Source: Bacteroidia bacterium
GTDB taxonomy: Bacteria; Bacteroidota; Bacteroidia; NS11-12g; UBA9320
Direction of reading: 5' to 3'
Assembly: GCA_018402155.1 (NCBI GenBank)
Contig: JAGYJG010000001.1
Span: 1,694,501-1,758,500, forward strand
DNA: 64,000 bases
Part shown: piece after piece, positions 1 through 8,656 of the stretch
Position numbering within the stretch: the stretch's first letter is position 1
How the letters are laid out: the number at the start of each line of letters is the position of its first letter
Notes under the pieces: generated by a model
Told to the model about the DNA's origin: nothing
What the model saw: only the letters and a program-made list of their open reading frames with translations
Databases searched by the model: none
Translations under genes and position numbers: made by a program

Positions 1-769
1 CATCAAAGCTCCTAGTTTCAGAAAAAATTTGTTCGCCATTTACAGCCATTTCACATTGACGTTCAAATTCGTATTCTATTGCTTTTTTAACATTACTCAT
101 AGAGTTCATATTTTTTACTTCCACCTTGGTGCCAAATTCTTTTGCTCCAAGCGGGCGTATAGATACGTTAGCATCACATCGCAGACTACCTTCTTCCATA
201 TTTCCATCGCACACACCTAGGTATCGAACCAATTTCCGTATCTCTGCCAAAAAAGCATATGCCTCTTCCCCACTTCTAAAATCAGGTTCAGTTACAATCT
301 CTACCAGGGGTGTACCCGCTCTATTATAGTCCATCAAGGTATTCTCTATGTCTAAGTCGTGAATACCCTTGCCAGTATCTTCCTCCATGTGTATGCGTGT
401 GAGGTGGATTTTTTTAGTCTGCCCCTGAGGTAGGTTTATTTCTAGCTTACCTCCAGTACAAATAGGGGTATCCATTTGCGTTATTTGGTAGCCTTTTGGC
501 AAATCTGCGTAGAAATAATTTTTTCTATCATAGGTATTGTAGGTTCTGATATCGCATCCACAAGCTAGTCCAAGCATTATAGCCATATTTACAGCTTCTA
601 TATTGTGTACAGGCAATGTACCCGGATGTCCTAAACTCACAGGGCTAACTAGTGAGTTTGCAGGGGCACCAAAAGCTACTTTATCTGAACAAAAAGCTTT
701 AGAAAATGTATTGAGTTGAGCGTGTATTTCTAACCCAATAACTACTTCATATTTATTATTTTTGAGCAT
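1..769 (-). CDS. gatB: Asp-tRNA(Asn)/Glu-tRNA(Gln) amidotransferase subunit B, 3' end outside window
   Basis: Partial: the gene runs off the left edge, leaving the first 256 codons. The product is the GatB subunit of GatCAB, which converts misacylated Glu-tRNA(Gln) or Asp-tRNA(Asn) to Gln-tRNA or Asn-tRNA in the cytoplasm. Reading the minus strand from ATG at 769 gives a start KYEVVIGLEIHAQL, then YFYADLPKGYQITQ and MDYNRAGTPLVEIV, all classic GatB N-domain motifs. The start lies one base after the alaS stop, so the two are translationally linked in one transcript. No odd residues are seen in the visible part. Confidence 0.95.
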   Translation of the reverse strand, partial: MLKNNKYEVVIGLEIHAQLNTFSKAFCSDKVAFGAPANSLVSPVSLGHPGTLPVHNIEAVNMAIMLGLACGCDIRTYNTYDRKNYFYADLPKGYQITQMDTPICTGGKLEINLPQGQTKKIHLTRIHMEEDTGKGIHDLDIENTLMDYNRAGTPLVEIVTEPDFRSGEEAYAFLAEIRKLVRYLGVCDGNMEEGSLRCDANVSIRPLGAKEFGTKVEVKNMNSMSNVKKAIEYEFERQCEMAVNGEQIFSETRSFD

Positions 770-770
770 T

Positions 771-3566
771 TTACGAGGTCACAAAGTTAATCGCTAATTC
801 CTTTACAGTTGGCAAGCCGTTGACATCTGATCCGCCGGCTTGTGCAAAGAAAGGCTGACCACCACCGCCGCCTTTCACTTCTCTAGCCCATAGGCGTATC
901 AACTGACCTGCATCCCATTTTTTATGTTTAACTAAACTATCGCTTATAATCACGCTTATACTCGGTTTCTCCTCAATATTTGCCAAGAGCACACAAAAGA
1001 GATTATCTATTTCTTCTTTAAATTGGAAACACAAGTCTTTAGCTTGCGATGCATTACTAATGCTTATGTCCTCAATGATATAAGTAACACCGTTTGCGGT
1101 TTTAGCATTGGCAATCAAGGTTTCTTTGAGCACAATTAGTTGCGCATGTGCAAAATTTTCTACTTCTTTTTTTATTGTAGTATTTTCATTTTGTAACGAG
1201 TGGAGTGCTTTCATTACATCTTGAGGATTTCCCAATGCTGTACTTATTTGCTCAAGAAGCTTCATTTTGTGTTGTACATAATCATCTGCAGCATCGCCGG
1301 TAATAGCTTCTATCCTGCGTACTCCAGCTGCTACTGCACTTTCCTGCACTATTCTTAGACTACCTATATGTGCAGTATTGCTAACGTGAGTTCCCCCGCA
1401 AAGCTCTACTGAGAAATTTTTATCAAAGGTAATAACCCGAACTGTATCCCCATATTTTTCTCCGAAAAGTGCAGTAGCACCATAACTAACAGCCACATCA
1501 AATGGGACATCTCGTTCTTCACTCAGGGCTATAGCCTCGCGTATTTTCCTATTTACTAGATATTCTATTTGAGCTATTTCGTTCTTTTCTACTTTCTGAA
1601 AGTGCGAAAAATCAAAACGTAGGTATTTATCGTTTAGCAAAGATCCTTTCTGAGCCACGTGGTCACCCAAAACCTCTCTTAAAGCTGCTTGTAAAAGATG
1701 GGTGGCACTATGGTTTAAGGTCGTCGCGTGTCTCCTTTGTGTATTAACATTTGCCTCAAAAACCTGCTTTAAATTCTTGGGGAGTTGGTCAGCAATGTGC
1801 ACTACAAGTTGATTTTCTTTTTGTGTATCAAGTATACTAATTTCATCTTCATCTTGGGTCCCTTTTATGACACCGTTATCACCTACCTGGCCACCACTTT
1901 CTGCATAAAAAGGCGTAAGATTAAACACCAAATGAAAGTGTTTTTTACCTTTAGATTCTACCTCCCTATAGCGCGTTATTTGAATCTCAGTTTCTGTATA
2001 GTCATACCCTACAAACCCTTCTTTTTCATTATTTAAAAGGACTATCCAGTCTCCGGATTCCTTCTTAGCGTCTGCTCTACTACGCTCTTTTTGTTGGTGC
2101 AAAGCATCATTAAAACCTACAGAATCAATTTCCAATTGGAACTCTCTTGCCATTAAAGCAGTAAGATCTTTAGGAAATCCAAAAGTATCTTGAAGTTTAA
2201 ATACAAATTCTCCGTTGATTGTTCTCAATGACTCGGAAACTGCTTTTAGGGGCTTGGTCATACTTGACATTGTTTCGCTGAGTTTTTTCATTGAGTCACT
2301 TACATTGTGTATGGGATTTAATGACTCTTTCAGATTATCATTTAATTCCGAATTCGATCTTAAAAATTCACCAAATTCTTCAGTTTCGGCTAGGATGCTT
2401 ACCGTTTTTTGAGCTTCCTCTGCAAAGAGTTTTATTCCTGTTTCTAGTGTTTTTAGAAACGATTTTTCTTCTTGCTCTACCACTTTTTTAATGAACGAAG
2501 CTTGCTCGTTTAGACCAGTAAAAACAGTGTTAAATTTGGCTATAAAGCCGGGCACTAAATCGGTAAGGAATGGTTTTTCGAGGCCCAAAAAACTATAGCC
2601 GTAGCGCACTGCTCTGCGGAGTATTCTGCGTATTACATATCCCGCTCCGTTATTATCAGGTAGCTGACCATCTGCTATGGCAAAACAAACGGCTCTAAGG
2701 TGGTCAGCAATAACTCTAAATGCAATATCTACTTGTTCGTTAATTCCATACTTTTTAGAACTTATTTGTTCCAGTTGGTATATAGTATCCATAAACAAAT
2801 CGGATTCATAATTAGACTGCATGGTGTGCACGGCCCGTACCAAACGTTCTAAGCCCATTCCTGTATCCACATGTTGCTGTGGGAGGGGAAGCAAACTGCC
2901 GTCAGCTTTTCGGTTATATTGCATAAAAACGAGGTTCCAGATTTCAATAACCTGCTCGTGGTCAGAATTTACTAAACTAGCACCATCTACTAATTCGCGA
3001 TCTGAATTGCTGCGCAAATCGATATGAATTTCGGAGCACGGACCACAAGGGCCAGACTCTCCCATTTCCCAAAAATTATCTTTTTTATTGCCCAATATTA
3101 TTCGCTCTTGACTAACGTGTTGTAGCCAAAGGTCTTTCGCCTCTGTATCTAAACTAAGACCGTCTGCTTTATCTCCCTCAAAGACTGAAACATACAATCT
3201 ATCTTTATCTAATTTGTATACTTCAGTAAGCAACTCCCAAGCCCAATTGATGGCTTCTTTTTTGAAGTAATCACCGAACGACCAATTGCCAAGCATCTCA
3301 AACATGGTATGGTGATAGGTATCGACTCCCACTTCTTCCAAATCGTTGTGTTTACCACTCACGCGCAAACATTTTTGAGTATCAACTACGCGCTTGTATT
3401 TCGCTTCTTGATTACCCAAAAAAAGATCTTTAAACTGATTCATACCCGCATTTGTAAACATAAGTGTGGGGTCATCTTTTACCACTATAGGTGCAGAATC
3501 TACTATCTTATGGCCTCTATCCGCAAAAAAATCAAGGAATTGTTGTCTTATTTCGGCTGCAGTCAT
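771..3566 (-). CDS. alaS: Alanyl-tRNA synthetase with an extra ~60-residue segment
   Basis: Class II synthetase charging tRNA(Ala), 931 residues from ATG at 3566. The longer reading frame to 3653 would start inside the promoter box, so I reject it. Visible in order: catalytic domain start (TAAEIRQQFLDFF), the GPCGPCSEIH motif, the tRNA-recognition helical region (RRILRRAVRYG), an editing domain with HSATH and CGGTH zinc ligands, and the C-terminal C-Ala/DHHA1 domain ending with the GGGGGQPFFAQAGG glycine-rich motif. Between KTLETGIKLF and NGEFVFKLQDTFGF (about residues 390-449, bases 2220-2399) sits a serine/asparagine-rich helical stretch that is absent from the E. coli enzyme. gatB follows after one base. 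Confidence 0.97.
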   Translation of the reverse strand: MTAAEIRQQFLDFFADRGHKIVDSAPIVVKDDPTLMFTNAGMNQFKDLFLGNQEAKYKRVVDTQKCLRVSGKHNDLEEVGVDTYHHTMFEMLGNWSFGDYFKKEAINWAWELLTEVYKLDKDRLYVSVFEGDKADGLSLDTEAKDLWLQHVSQERIILGNKKDNFWEMGESGPCGPCSEIHIDLRSNSDRELVDGASLVNSDHEQVIEIWNLVFMQYNRKADGSLLPLPQQHVDTGMGLERLVRAVHTMQSNYESDLFMDTIYQLEQISSKKYGINEQVDIAFRVIADHLRAVCFAIADGQLPDNNGAGYVIRRILRRAVRYGYSFLGLEKPFLTDLVPGFIAKFNTVFTGLNEQASFIKKVVEQEEKSFLKTLETGIKLFAEEAQKTVSILAETEEFGEFLRSNSELNDNLKESLNPIHNVSDSMKKLSETMSSMTKPLKAVSESLRTINGEFVFKLQDTFGFPKDLTALMAREFQLEIDSVGFNDALHQQKERSRADAKKESGDWIVLLNNEKEGFVGYDYTETEIQITRYREVESKGKKHFHLVFNLTPFYAESGGQVGDNGVIKGTQDEDEISILDTQKENQLVVHIADQLPKNLKQVFEANVNTQRRHATTLNHSATHLLQAALREVLGDHVAQKGSLLNDKYLRFDFSHFQKVEKNEIAQIEYLVNRKIREAIALSEERDVPFDVAVSYGATALFGEKYGDTVRVITFDKNFSVELCGGTHVSNTAHIGSLRIVQESAVAAGVRRIEAITGDAADDYVQHKMKLLEQISTALGNPQDVMKALHSLQNENTTIKKEVENFAHAQLIVLKETLIANAKTANGVTYIIEDISISNASQAKDLCFQFKEEIDNLFCVLLANIEEKPSISVIISDSLVKHKKWDAGQLIRLWAREVKGGGGGQPFFAQAGGSDVNGLPTVKELAINFVTS

Positions 3567-3630
3567 GGTTTTGTCTATTATTGGTTTTGGATTCCCGCAA
3601 AAAAATATAACTTCGCGGAGATTTTCAGTG

Positions 3631-3638
3631 CAAAGATA
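3631..3638 (-). promoter_or_regulatory. Bacteroidetes -7 box for alaS
   Basis: TATCTTTG on the minus strand is an exact TAnnTTTG match. It sits about 65 bases before the alaS ATG and immediately beside the divergent M23 peptidase start. No convincing -33 element seen. Confidence 0.55.
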
Positions 3639-3640
3639 CA

Positions 3641-4603
3641 ATGAGTAAAACAAAATTTAAATTTAATCCAGAAACTCTTGAATATGAAAGAGTGCCCGAC
3701 AACAATTGGGGTACTGCAGCCAAGATAATGGGTATTTTATCTTTTGCAGCAGTAGTATCCATCTTTAGCGTTTCAATAGCTTTGCAAGGTAATAATACAG
3801 AAGACTTGCAACATCAAATTGCTGAATACGATATTCAGATGAAACTACTAACCTCCAAAACAACAGAAATACAAACAAAATTAGATGATCTCGCTTCAAT
3901 GGACGATAATGTCTACCGTGAAATTTTTGGAGCAGACCCAATAAGTGAAGATATCAGAAAAGCTGGTACTGGTGGTGTAGATAAGTACACCGCTCTAAAA
4001 CAATTACGAAACGGAAAAAATCTAGAGCTCCTTCACAAAAAATTGGATAACATGAATGCACAATATAAAGTGCAAGAAGACTCCTACAACAAACTAATTA
4101 AAATGGCAAAGAATAAGAGTAAAATGCTCTCTTCTATACCTGCCATACAGCCCATTCCAAACAAAAATTTAAGACGAATTGCTTCGGGATTTGGCTACCG
4201 AGTAGACCCGATCTATAAAACTAGGAAAATGCATAAAGGTATTGATTTTACCGCTCCGCGTGGCACTAAAATATATGCGACAGGAGATGCAGTAGTAAAG
4301 AAAGTAGAACACGCTCGGTGGGGCTACGGAACTCATGTGGTACTAAGTCACGGCTACGGATACACTACACTCTATGCACACATGAGCCGCACCAATGTTC
4401 GTGTAGGTCAAAAAGTGACTCGCGGTCAATTGATAGGCCTTGTAGGAAGTACCGGAAAATCAACTGGCCCTCACTTGCACTACGAAGTGCACAAAAATGG
4501 AACTGCGGTAAATCCTGTCGGATTTTTTTATAATGACCTCACTAGCGAGCAATACGAAGAAATTTTAAAGATATCTTCCAACCCAAATCAGTCTTTTGAT
4601 TAA
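3641..4603 (+). CDS. M23 family metallopeptidase, membrane-anchored
   Basis: A cell-wall endopeptidase of the LytM/M23 type, 320 residues. A short cytoplasmic N-terminus is followed by one membrane segment (about residues 27-48), a periplasmic coiled-coil region (about 50-150) and a C-terminal LytM domain (about 180-300). Both zinc motifs are intact: HKGIDF (His and Asp ligands) and HLHYEVH, so it is probably active rather than an EnvC-type activator. This layout is typical of Bacteroidetes periplasmic murein peptidases acting in growth or division. It is divergent from alaS (74 bases between starts) and its stop overlaps the next gene by one base (TAATG), indicating an operon. Confidence 0.93.
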   Translation: MSKTKFKFNPETLEYERVPDNNWGTAAKIMGILSFAAVVSIFSVSIALQGNNTEDLQHQIAEYDIQMKLLTSKTTEIQTKLDDLASMDDNVYREIFGADPISEDIRKAGTGGVDKYTALKQLRNGKNLELLHKKLDNMNAQYKVQEDSYNKLIKMAKNKSKMLSSIPAIQPIPNKNLRRIASGFGYRVDPIYKTRKMHKGIDFTAPRGTKIYATGDAVVKKVEHARWGYGTHVVLSHGYGYTTLYAHMSRTNVRVGQKVTRGQLIGLVGSTGKSTGPHLHYEVHKNGTAVNPVGFFYNDLTSEQYEEILKISSNPNQSFD

Positions 4604-4929
4604 TGGCCTTAAAAGAGGGTAAACTCTACTATAGTATTTCTGAAGTTGCACAACACTTTGATGTGGCGAGCTCACTGCTTCGTTACTGGGAAACAGAATT
4701 TCAAGCCCTACAACCCAAACGCAATGGACGTGGAAAACGGTTTTATACTACTGACGATATTGCAATTGTAGAGCGAATATATTTTTTAGTAAAAATTAAA
4801 GGACATACCCTTCAAGGAGCCAAAGACAAATTGAAGACAGATAAGAAAACCGTAGATACATCTATTCAGATTTTAGATAAATTACAAAACGTCAAAATTT
4901 TCTTAAAAAAACTTAGGGCAGAGATATAA
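4603..4929 (+). CDS. MerR family transcriptional regulator
   Basis: A 108-residue protein that is essentially one MerR winged helix-turn-helix: YYSISEVAQHF, then SLLRYWETEF, then RFYTTDDIAIVERI, followed by a short helix that could dimerise. No C-terminal effector or metal-binding domain is present, so the ligand cannot be guessed. In many Bacteroidetes a small MerR protein lies directly behind an M23 peptidase, as here, with the ATG overlapping the stop of the peptidase gene. Which genes it controls is unknown; the adjacent envelope genes are plausible targets by position only. Confidence 0.9.
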   Translation: MALKEGKLYYSISEVAQHFDVASSLLRYWETEFQALQPKRNGRGKRFYTTDDIAIVERIYFLVKIKGHTLQGAKDKLKTDKKTVDTSIQILDKLQNVKIFLKKLRAEI

Positions 4930-4949
4930 GTTTAAGCGCGTACTATTGC

Positions 4950-5753
4950 ATGATGCGCTCACTTATCTTCTTGCTAGTATCGCTTGTTGCTAACCTCACA
5001 TTGGCTATATCTCCACCACCAAACAATGCAAAATCTATTTCATTGGGTGGGGCCTCTTGTACTTACCTCAATGCTTACGGCATAGAAAATAACGTGGCTA
5101 CACTAGCTTTTGCTGCCCAAGAAATAATCCTAAATGCTGCAAACCGTTTTGGCCTATCCGAATACTCCAGCGCTATGCTTGTAGGAAATATCGCTACAAA
5201 ATCAGCTAACATTGGTTTTGCCTACCAACTATCGCCATTAGCAAATTTTGCAGCACAAAAAATACAACTAGCCGTAGCCAAAAAACTAGGTAAAAAAGTA
5301 GCCACAGGTATTTCATTAAATTATCACCTGTATAACTCCTCCAATCCATTTTATAAAAACACTTCACTCTTTACTTTCAATGCCGGATTATATTACCAAG
5401 TAAACGAGAAACTTAATGCAGGTTTTTCATTGTTTAACCCAAATAGAACTCAACTTATAGGAGCACCAAATGAAAGATTAGCAGCTAACTATCGTTTGGG
5501 TGTAGCCTATAATATAGATAAAAACATTACAATTTACAGTGATTATATACAAGCTAGTAGCCAACGCCCTGATATAAATGCCGGACTAGAACTTGACTAT
5601 GATAATTATACCGTACGAGGTGGTTTTGGACTAAACCAATTAATCGCTTTAGGATTTGGGTGGAAAACCAACTCAATCCAGCTTGATGTAGCAGCTGGAT
5701 ATCACAACCAACTGGGTCTGTCACCTTCACTCAACGTAGCCTATGCGTTTTAG
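4950..5753 (+). CDS. Outer-membrane beta-barrel protein, PorV/PorQ-like
   Basis: A 267-residue protein with a signal peptide (about residues 1-19, cut after ANLTLA) and alternating hydrophobic strands throughout. The N-terminal pattern AKSISLGGAS followed by an ENNVATLAF segment resembles the start of PorV/PorQ/FadL-type barrels, and strands such as NAGLYYQVNEKLNAGFSLFNP are typical. Two ATG codons are adjacent (4950 and 4953). A near-match -7 box (TACTATTG, 4941-4948) would leave almost no leader. It overlaps the next gene by 11 bases, so the two barrels are co-translated. Exact function is unknown; a role in surface export is possible by resemblance only. Confidence 0.75.
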   Translation: MMRSLIFLLVSLVANLTLAISPPPNNAKSISLGGASCTYLNAYGIENNVATLAFAAQEIILNAANRFGLSEYSSAMLVGNIATKSANIGFAYQLSPLANFAAQKIQLAVAKKLGKKVATGISLNYHLYNSSNPFYKNTSLFTFNAGLYYQVNEKLNAGFSLFNPNRTQLIGAPNERLAANYRLGVAYNIDKNITIYSDYIQASSQRPDINAGLELDYDNYTVRGGFGLNQLIALGFGWKTNSIQLDVAAGYHNQLGLSPSLNVAYAF

Positions 5754-7833
5754 CCTATTACTACTTCTAGCAGTTTTCTACCACCATAGCTATGCCCAAA
5801 CCGAACACGCCATTATCAATGAGTATATAGAACGTTATATAGAAAATACCAGCGATGAAGTAGACATCCAACAGTTTGCTAGTGAGCTATTGTTTTACTA
5901 CGAGCACCCACTAGATCTAAACAAAGCCGATGCACCAAAGCTATTTGCTATGCCGTTTTTGTCTGGCTTTCAGTCGCTTGAAATCATACAACACCGTAAA
6001 AAGTTTGGTGATTTTATAAACCTTTATGAACTACAAGTGCTTCCTAGTTTTGACCAAAATGTCATTACAAGTATACTTCCCTTTGTGAGCGTACGTAGCC
6101 ATGAAGTGAGTCTAAAAAATATAAAACAAGTGTGGCAAAACGGAACACACCAATTTATGACTTTGGTAGAGACCAACACCCCAAAAAACAAGGGATTTAA
6201 AGTACGAGATACTCTCACTACCTCCGAAACCAACCACTACCAAGGCTCACCAATTTACAATAACCTGCGGTACCGTTTTGACTACAAGCGCTTTGTCTCT
6301 TTTGGAGTAAATATGGAAAAAGATGCTGGTGAGTCTTTCCTAAAGACACCAAATACACTTGGATACGACTACTTCTCGTTCTACTTTGCCGCTCGAGAAA
6401 TAGGAAGATTAAAAGCACTAAACCTAGGAGACTTTCAGGCTAATTTTGGCCAAGGGCTAACTCTCAGCACCGGACTTGCCTTTGGCAAATCAAGTATCAT
6501 CACCAATTCAAAGAGAAATTTCAGCGGGTTTGGCGCCTATCGTTCATTGCGCGAAAACGCATATTTGCGAGGAGGCGCATTAGCTCTCTCGTTTGACCAT
6601 ATAGAGCTAGGTGCATTTGCATCTTATAAAAATGTAGACGCCAACGCAATCTTATCTATAGATACTGGCAATACCACAAACAACGAACCCGAATTTGTAA
6701 CAAACATACAAGAAGACGGCGGTTTTCACAGAACCGCAAGCGAGATAGCAGACAAAGACGCCATAGCTGATTTTCAAACTGGATTTTATGTAGAATACAA
6801 AAATAAGCGTGGCAGAATAGGAACCATAAACTACCTGCGTAAGCTCAATGCTACCCTGAAACCTGCGCAACGATCCGACAATCAATTCAATTTTACAGGA
6901 AACCAATACTTCAAAAATGGTTTATACTATGACTATGTGTTTCGTAATATGAATGTGTACGGCGAAATAAGTCATAGCTCGCATAACAACAGTATGGCAC
7001 AAATACACGGTGCACTAATTAGTTTAAATCGGGCATTAGACCTCAGTTTTGTCTACCGACAGTACGATAGAGATTTCATCACTATGCAGACCAATGGTTT
7101 TGGGGAAAACAGCAAAGCTGCCAATGAGCGCGGATTTTATACCGGTTTTGAAGCCAAAATTACTAAAAAAGTGGCACTGTTGGGATATTATGATCTCTTT
7201 CGTTTTCCGTGGTTGCGCTTTCAAAGTATAGCTCCCACAGGGGGTGCAGATTTTTGGATAGAAGCACAATATAAACCCAGCAGACAGTTTAGAGCTTACT
7301 ATCGTTTTAGAACAGAAACCAAACAAAGAAATCTCACGGGAGAAAACATACCGCAACTTGGCTACGAGACGCTTTCTCGCCACAGAATACATATGGACTA
7401 CACAGTAGCCAAGGGAATAGAACTTAGAAACAGAATAGAATGGAGTGTATATGAAGAAGGAAACGAACAAAGTTTTGGCAGCTTGGTATACCAAGATATA
7501 ATCTACAAGCCTTTTGGCCATCGCTTACATTTGAGCGGCAGAGCAGCATACAGTGTTGTGGAGCAGTTTCAAAATAGAATATATAGTTTTGAGCAAACAC
7601 CATTGTACGATTATCCGCTTTTTATGCACGGTTTTACAGGGTTTCGTTTTTATATTTTAACCCGGTACAAAGCAGGCAAAAACCTAGACATTTGGTTTCG
7701 CTATGCCCATACCCAGCACGATAGCCCTATGCATTCATTACAAGACAATTACACCATTGGTTCTGGATTAGAAGAAATATCTGGCACTCGAAAACAAACA
7801 TTTACGCTACAAATACGCTACATAATAAAATGA
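5743..7833 (+). CDS. Secreted ComEA-like helix-hairpin-helix domain fused to an outer-membrane barrel
   Basis: A 696-residue protein with signal peptide MRFSLLLLLAVFYHHSYA. Residues about 45-115 hold a helix-hairpin-helix unit: DLNKADAPKLFAMPF, then IIQHRKKFGDFINLYEL, then VLPSFDQNVITSILPF. This follows the ComEA pattern (N.A...L..lp.....I...R...G.F....eL..v). The remaining ~580 residues are rich in alternating aromatic strands (RFRAYYRFRTETKQRN and similar), as in a large outer-membrane beta-barrel, ending with a strand-like TLQIRYIIK. HhH units usually bind DNA, so an envelope HhH is notable. The start overlaps the preceding barrel gene by 11 bases and the end overlaps pdxJ by 4. Confidence 0.7.
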   Translation: MRFSLLLLLAVFYHHSYAQTEHAIINEYIERYIENTSDEVDIQQFASELLFYYEHPLDLNKADAPKLFAMPFLSGFQSLEIIQHRKKFGDFINLYELQVLPSFDQNVITSILPFVSVRSHEVSLKNIKQVWQNGTHQFMTLVETNTPKNKGFKVRDTLTTSETNHYQGSPIYNNLRYRFDYKRFVSFGVNMEKDAGESFLKTPNTLGYDYFSFYFAAREIGRLKALNLGDFQANFGQGLTLSTGLAFGKSSIITNSKRNFSGFGAYRSLRENAYLRGGALALSFDHIELGAFASYKNVDANAILSIDTGNTTNNEPEFVTNIQEDGGFHRTASEIADKDAIADFQTGFYVEYKNKRGRIGTINYLRKLNATLKPAQRSDNQFNFTGNQYFKNGLYYDYVFRNMNVYGEISHSSHNNSMAQIHGALISLNRALDLSFVYRQYDRDFITMQTNGFGENSKAANERGFYTGFEAKITKKVALLGYYDLFRFPWLRFQSIAPTGGADFWIEAQYKPSRQFRAYYRFRTETKQRNLTGENIPQLGYETLSRHRIHMDYTVAKGIELRNRIEWSVYEEGNEQSFGSLVYQDIIYKPFGHRLHLSGRAAYSVVEQFQNRIYSFEQTPLYDYPLFMHGFTGFRFYILTRYKAGKNLDIWFRYAHTQHDSPMHSLQDNYTIGSGLEEISGTRKQTFTLQIRYIIK

Positions 7834-8543
7834 CCAAACTAAGTGTTAACATCAACAAAATAGCTACCATCAGAAATGCACGTGGCGGCAATACTCCCAA
7901 TGTGTTGCAAGCAGCCCGAGATATAGAAAACTTTGGCGCAGAAGGTATAACGGTACATCCACGCCCCGATGAGCGACATATCACCCGAGCAGACGCTTAC
8001 GCATTAAAAGATGTGGTAAAAACTGAATACAACATAGAAGGATATCCTAGTGAGGATTTCATTCAGATGGTTTTAGCCATAAAACCAACACAAGTAACCT
8101 TAGTGCCTGATGGACCAGATGTATTGACTAGTTGCGCAGGCTGGGATTGTGCAGCCCAAAAAGACTATCTTATTCCTATAATAGCAAAATTTAAGAATGC
8201 TGGTATACGAGTTTCGGTATTTTTGGATCCAGAAGTACACCAAGTAGATGCAGCAAAAGCATGTGGCACCGACAGAATAGAACTGTATACTGAAGCATAC
8301 GCTAGAGAATACAAAGACAAGAAAGAAGCAGCCATAGCTCCATACGCAGCCACAGCTGCTAGAGCTCAGGAACTTGGTCTTGGGATAAATGCCGGACATG
8401 ATTTAAGTTTAGCCAACCTTAATTACTTTATAAAAAATGTACCCGAGGTTTTAGAGGTATCTATAGGACACGCTCTTATTACCGATGCGCTATATTACGG
8501 ATTAAGTAACGCAGTGCAGATGTATAAACAAAAATTGAAATAA
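7830..8543 (+). CDS. pdxJ: Pyridoxine 5'-phosphate synthase
   Basis: Final enzyme of the DXP-dependent vitamin B6 pathway, condensing 1-deoxy-xylulose 5-phosphate with 3-amino-2-oxopropyl phosphate. The 237-residue length is normal. Diagnostic stretches are LSVNINKIATIRNARGG at the N-terminus, ITVHPRPDERHI, RVSVFLDPE, IELYTEAYA, and GINAGHDLS followed by SIGHALITDAL near the end, all TIM-barrel active-site loops of PdxJ. The ATG overlaps the stop of the preceding barrel gene (ATGA), making it the last gene of the 3641-8543 plus-strand run. The link to the envelope genes is positional and gives no metabolic clue. Confidence 0.97.
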   Translation: MTKLSVNINKIATIRNARGGNTPNVLQAARDIENFGAEGITVHPRPDERHITRADAYALKDVVKTEYNIEGYPSEDFIQMVLAIKPTQVTLVPDGPDVLTSCAGWDCAAQKDYLIPIIAKFKNAGIRVSVFLDPEVHQVDAAKACGTDRIELYTEAYAREYKDKKEAAIAPYAATAARAQELGLGINAGHDLSLANLNYFIKNVPEVLEVSIGHALITDALYYGLSNAVQMYKQKLK

Positions 8544-8604
8544 CTACAAAAGAGTCAGACAACTCCATGCCTAACTTGAAAATAAAAAAAAGTTGATTTC
8601 GGAT

Positions 8605-8656
8605 AGGATATGATGACCAATATGGCTCTAAGCGGACTATAAAACGCTATCTATCC
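8605..8656. repeat. Copy A of a short imperfect intergenic repeat
   Basis: Between the convergent pdxJ and carbonic anhydrase genes, the segment containing GACCAATATGG and CTATAAAACGCTATCTAT closely resembles the stretch at 20499-20535 (GACCAATATAGG, then CTCTAAAACGTATTTAT). The two copies differ by short insertions. Flanking GGATAG (8601) and CTATCC (8651) form a weak inverted repeat. Only two copies are recognised in the window, so it may be chance or a decayed repeat family. Confidence 0.3.

Noticed and set aside
7036-7521. 161-codon minus-strand frame inside the HhH-barrel gene
   Set aside because: It lies antisense within a well-supported long gene and its translation has no recognisable motif; shadow of the real frame.
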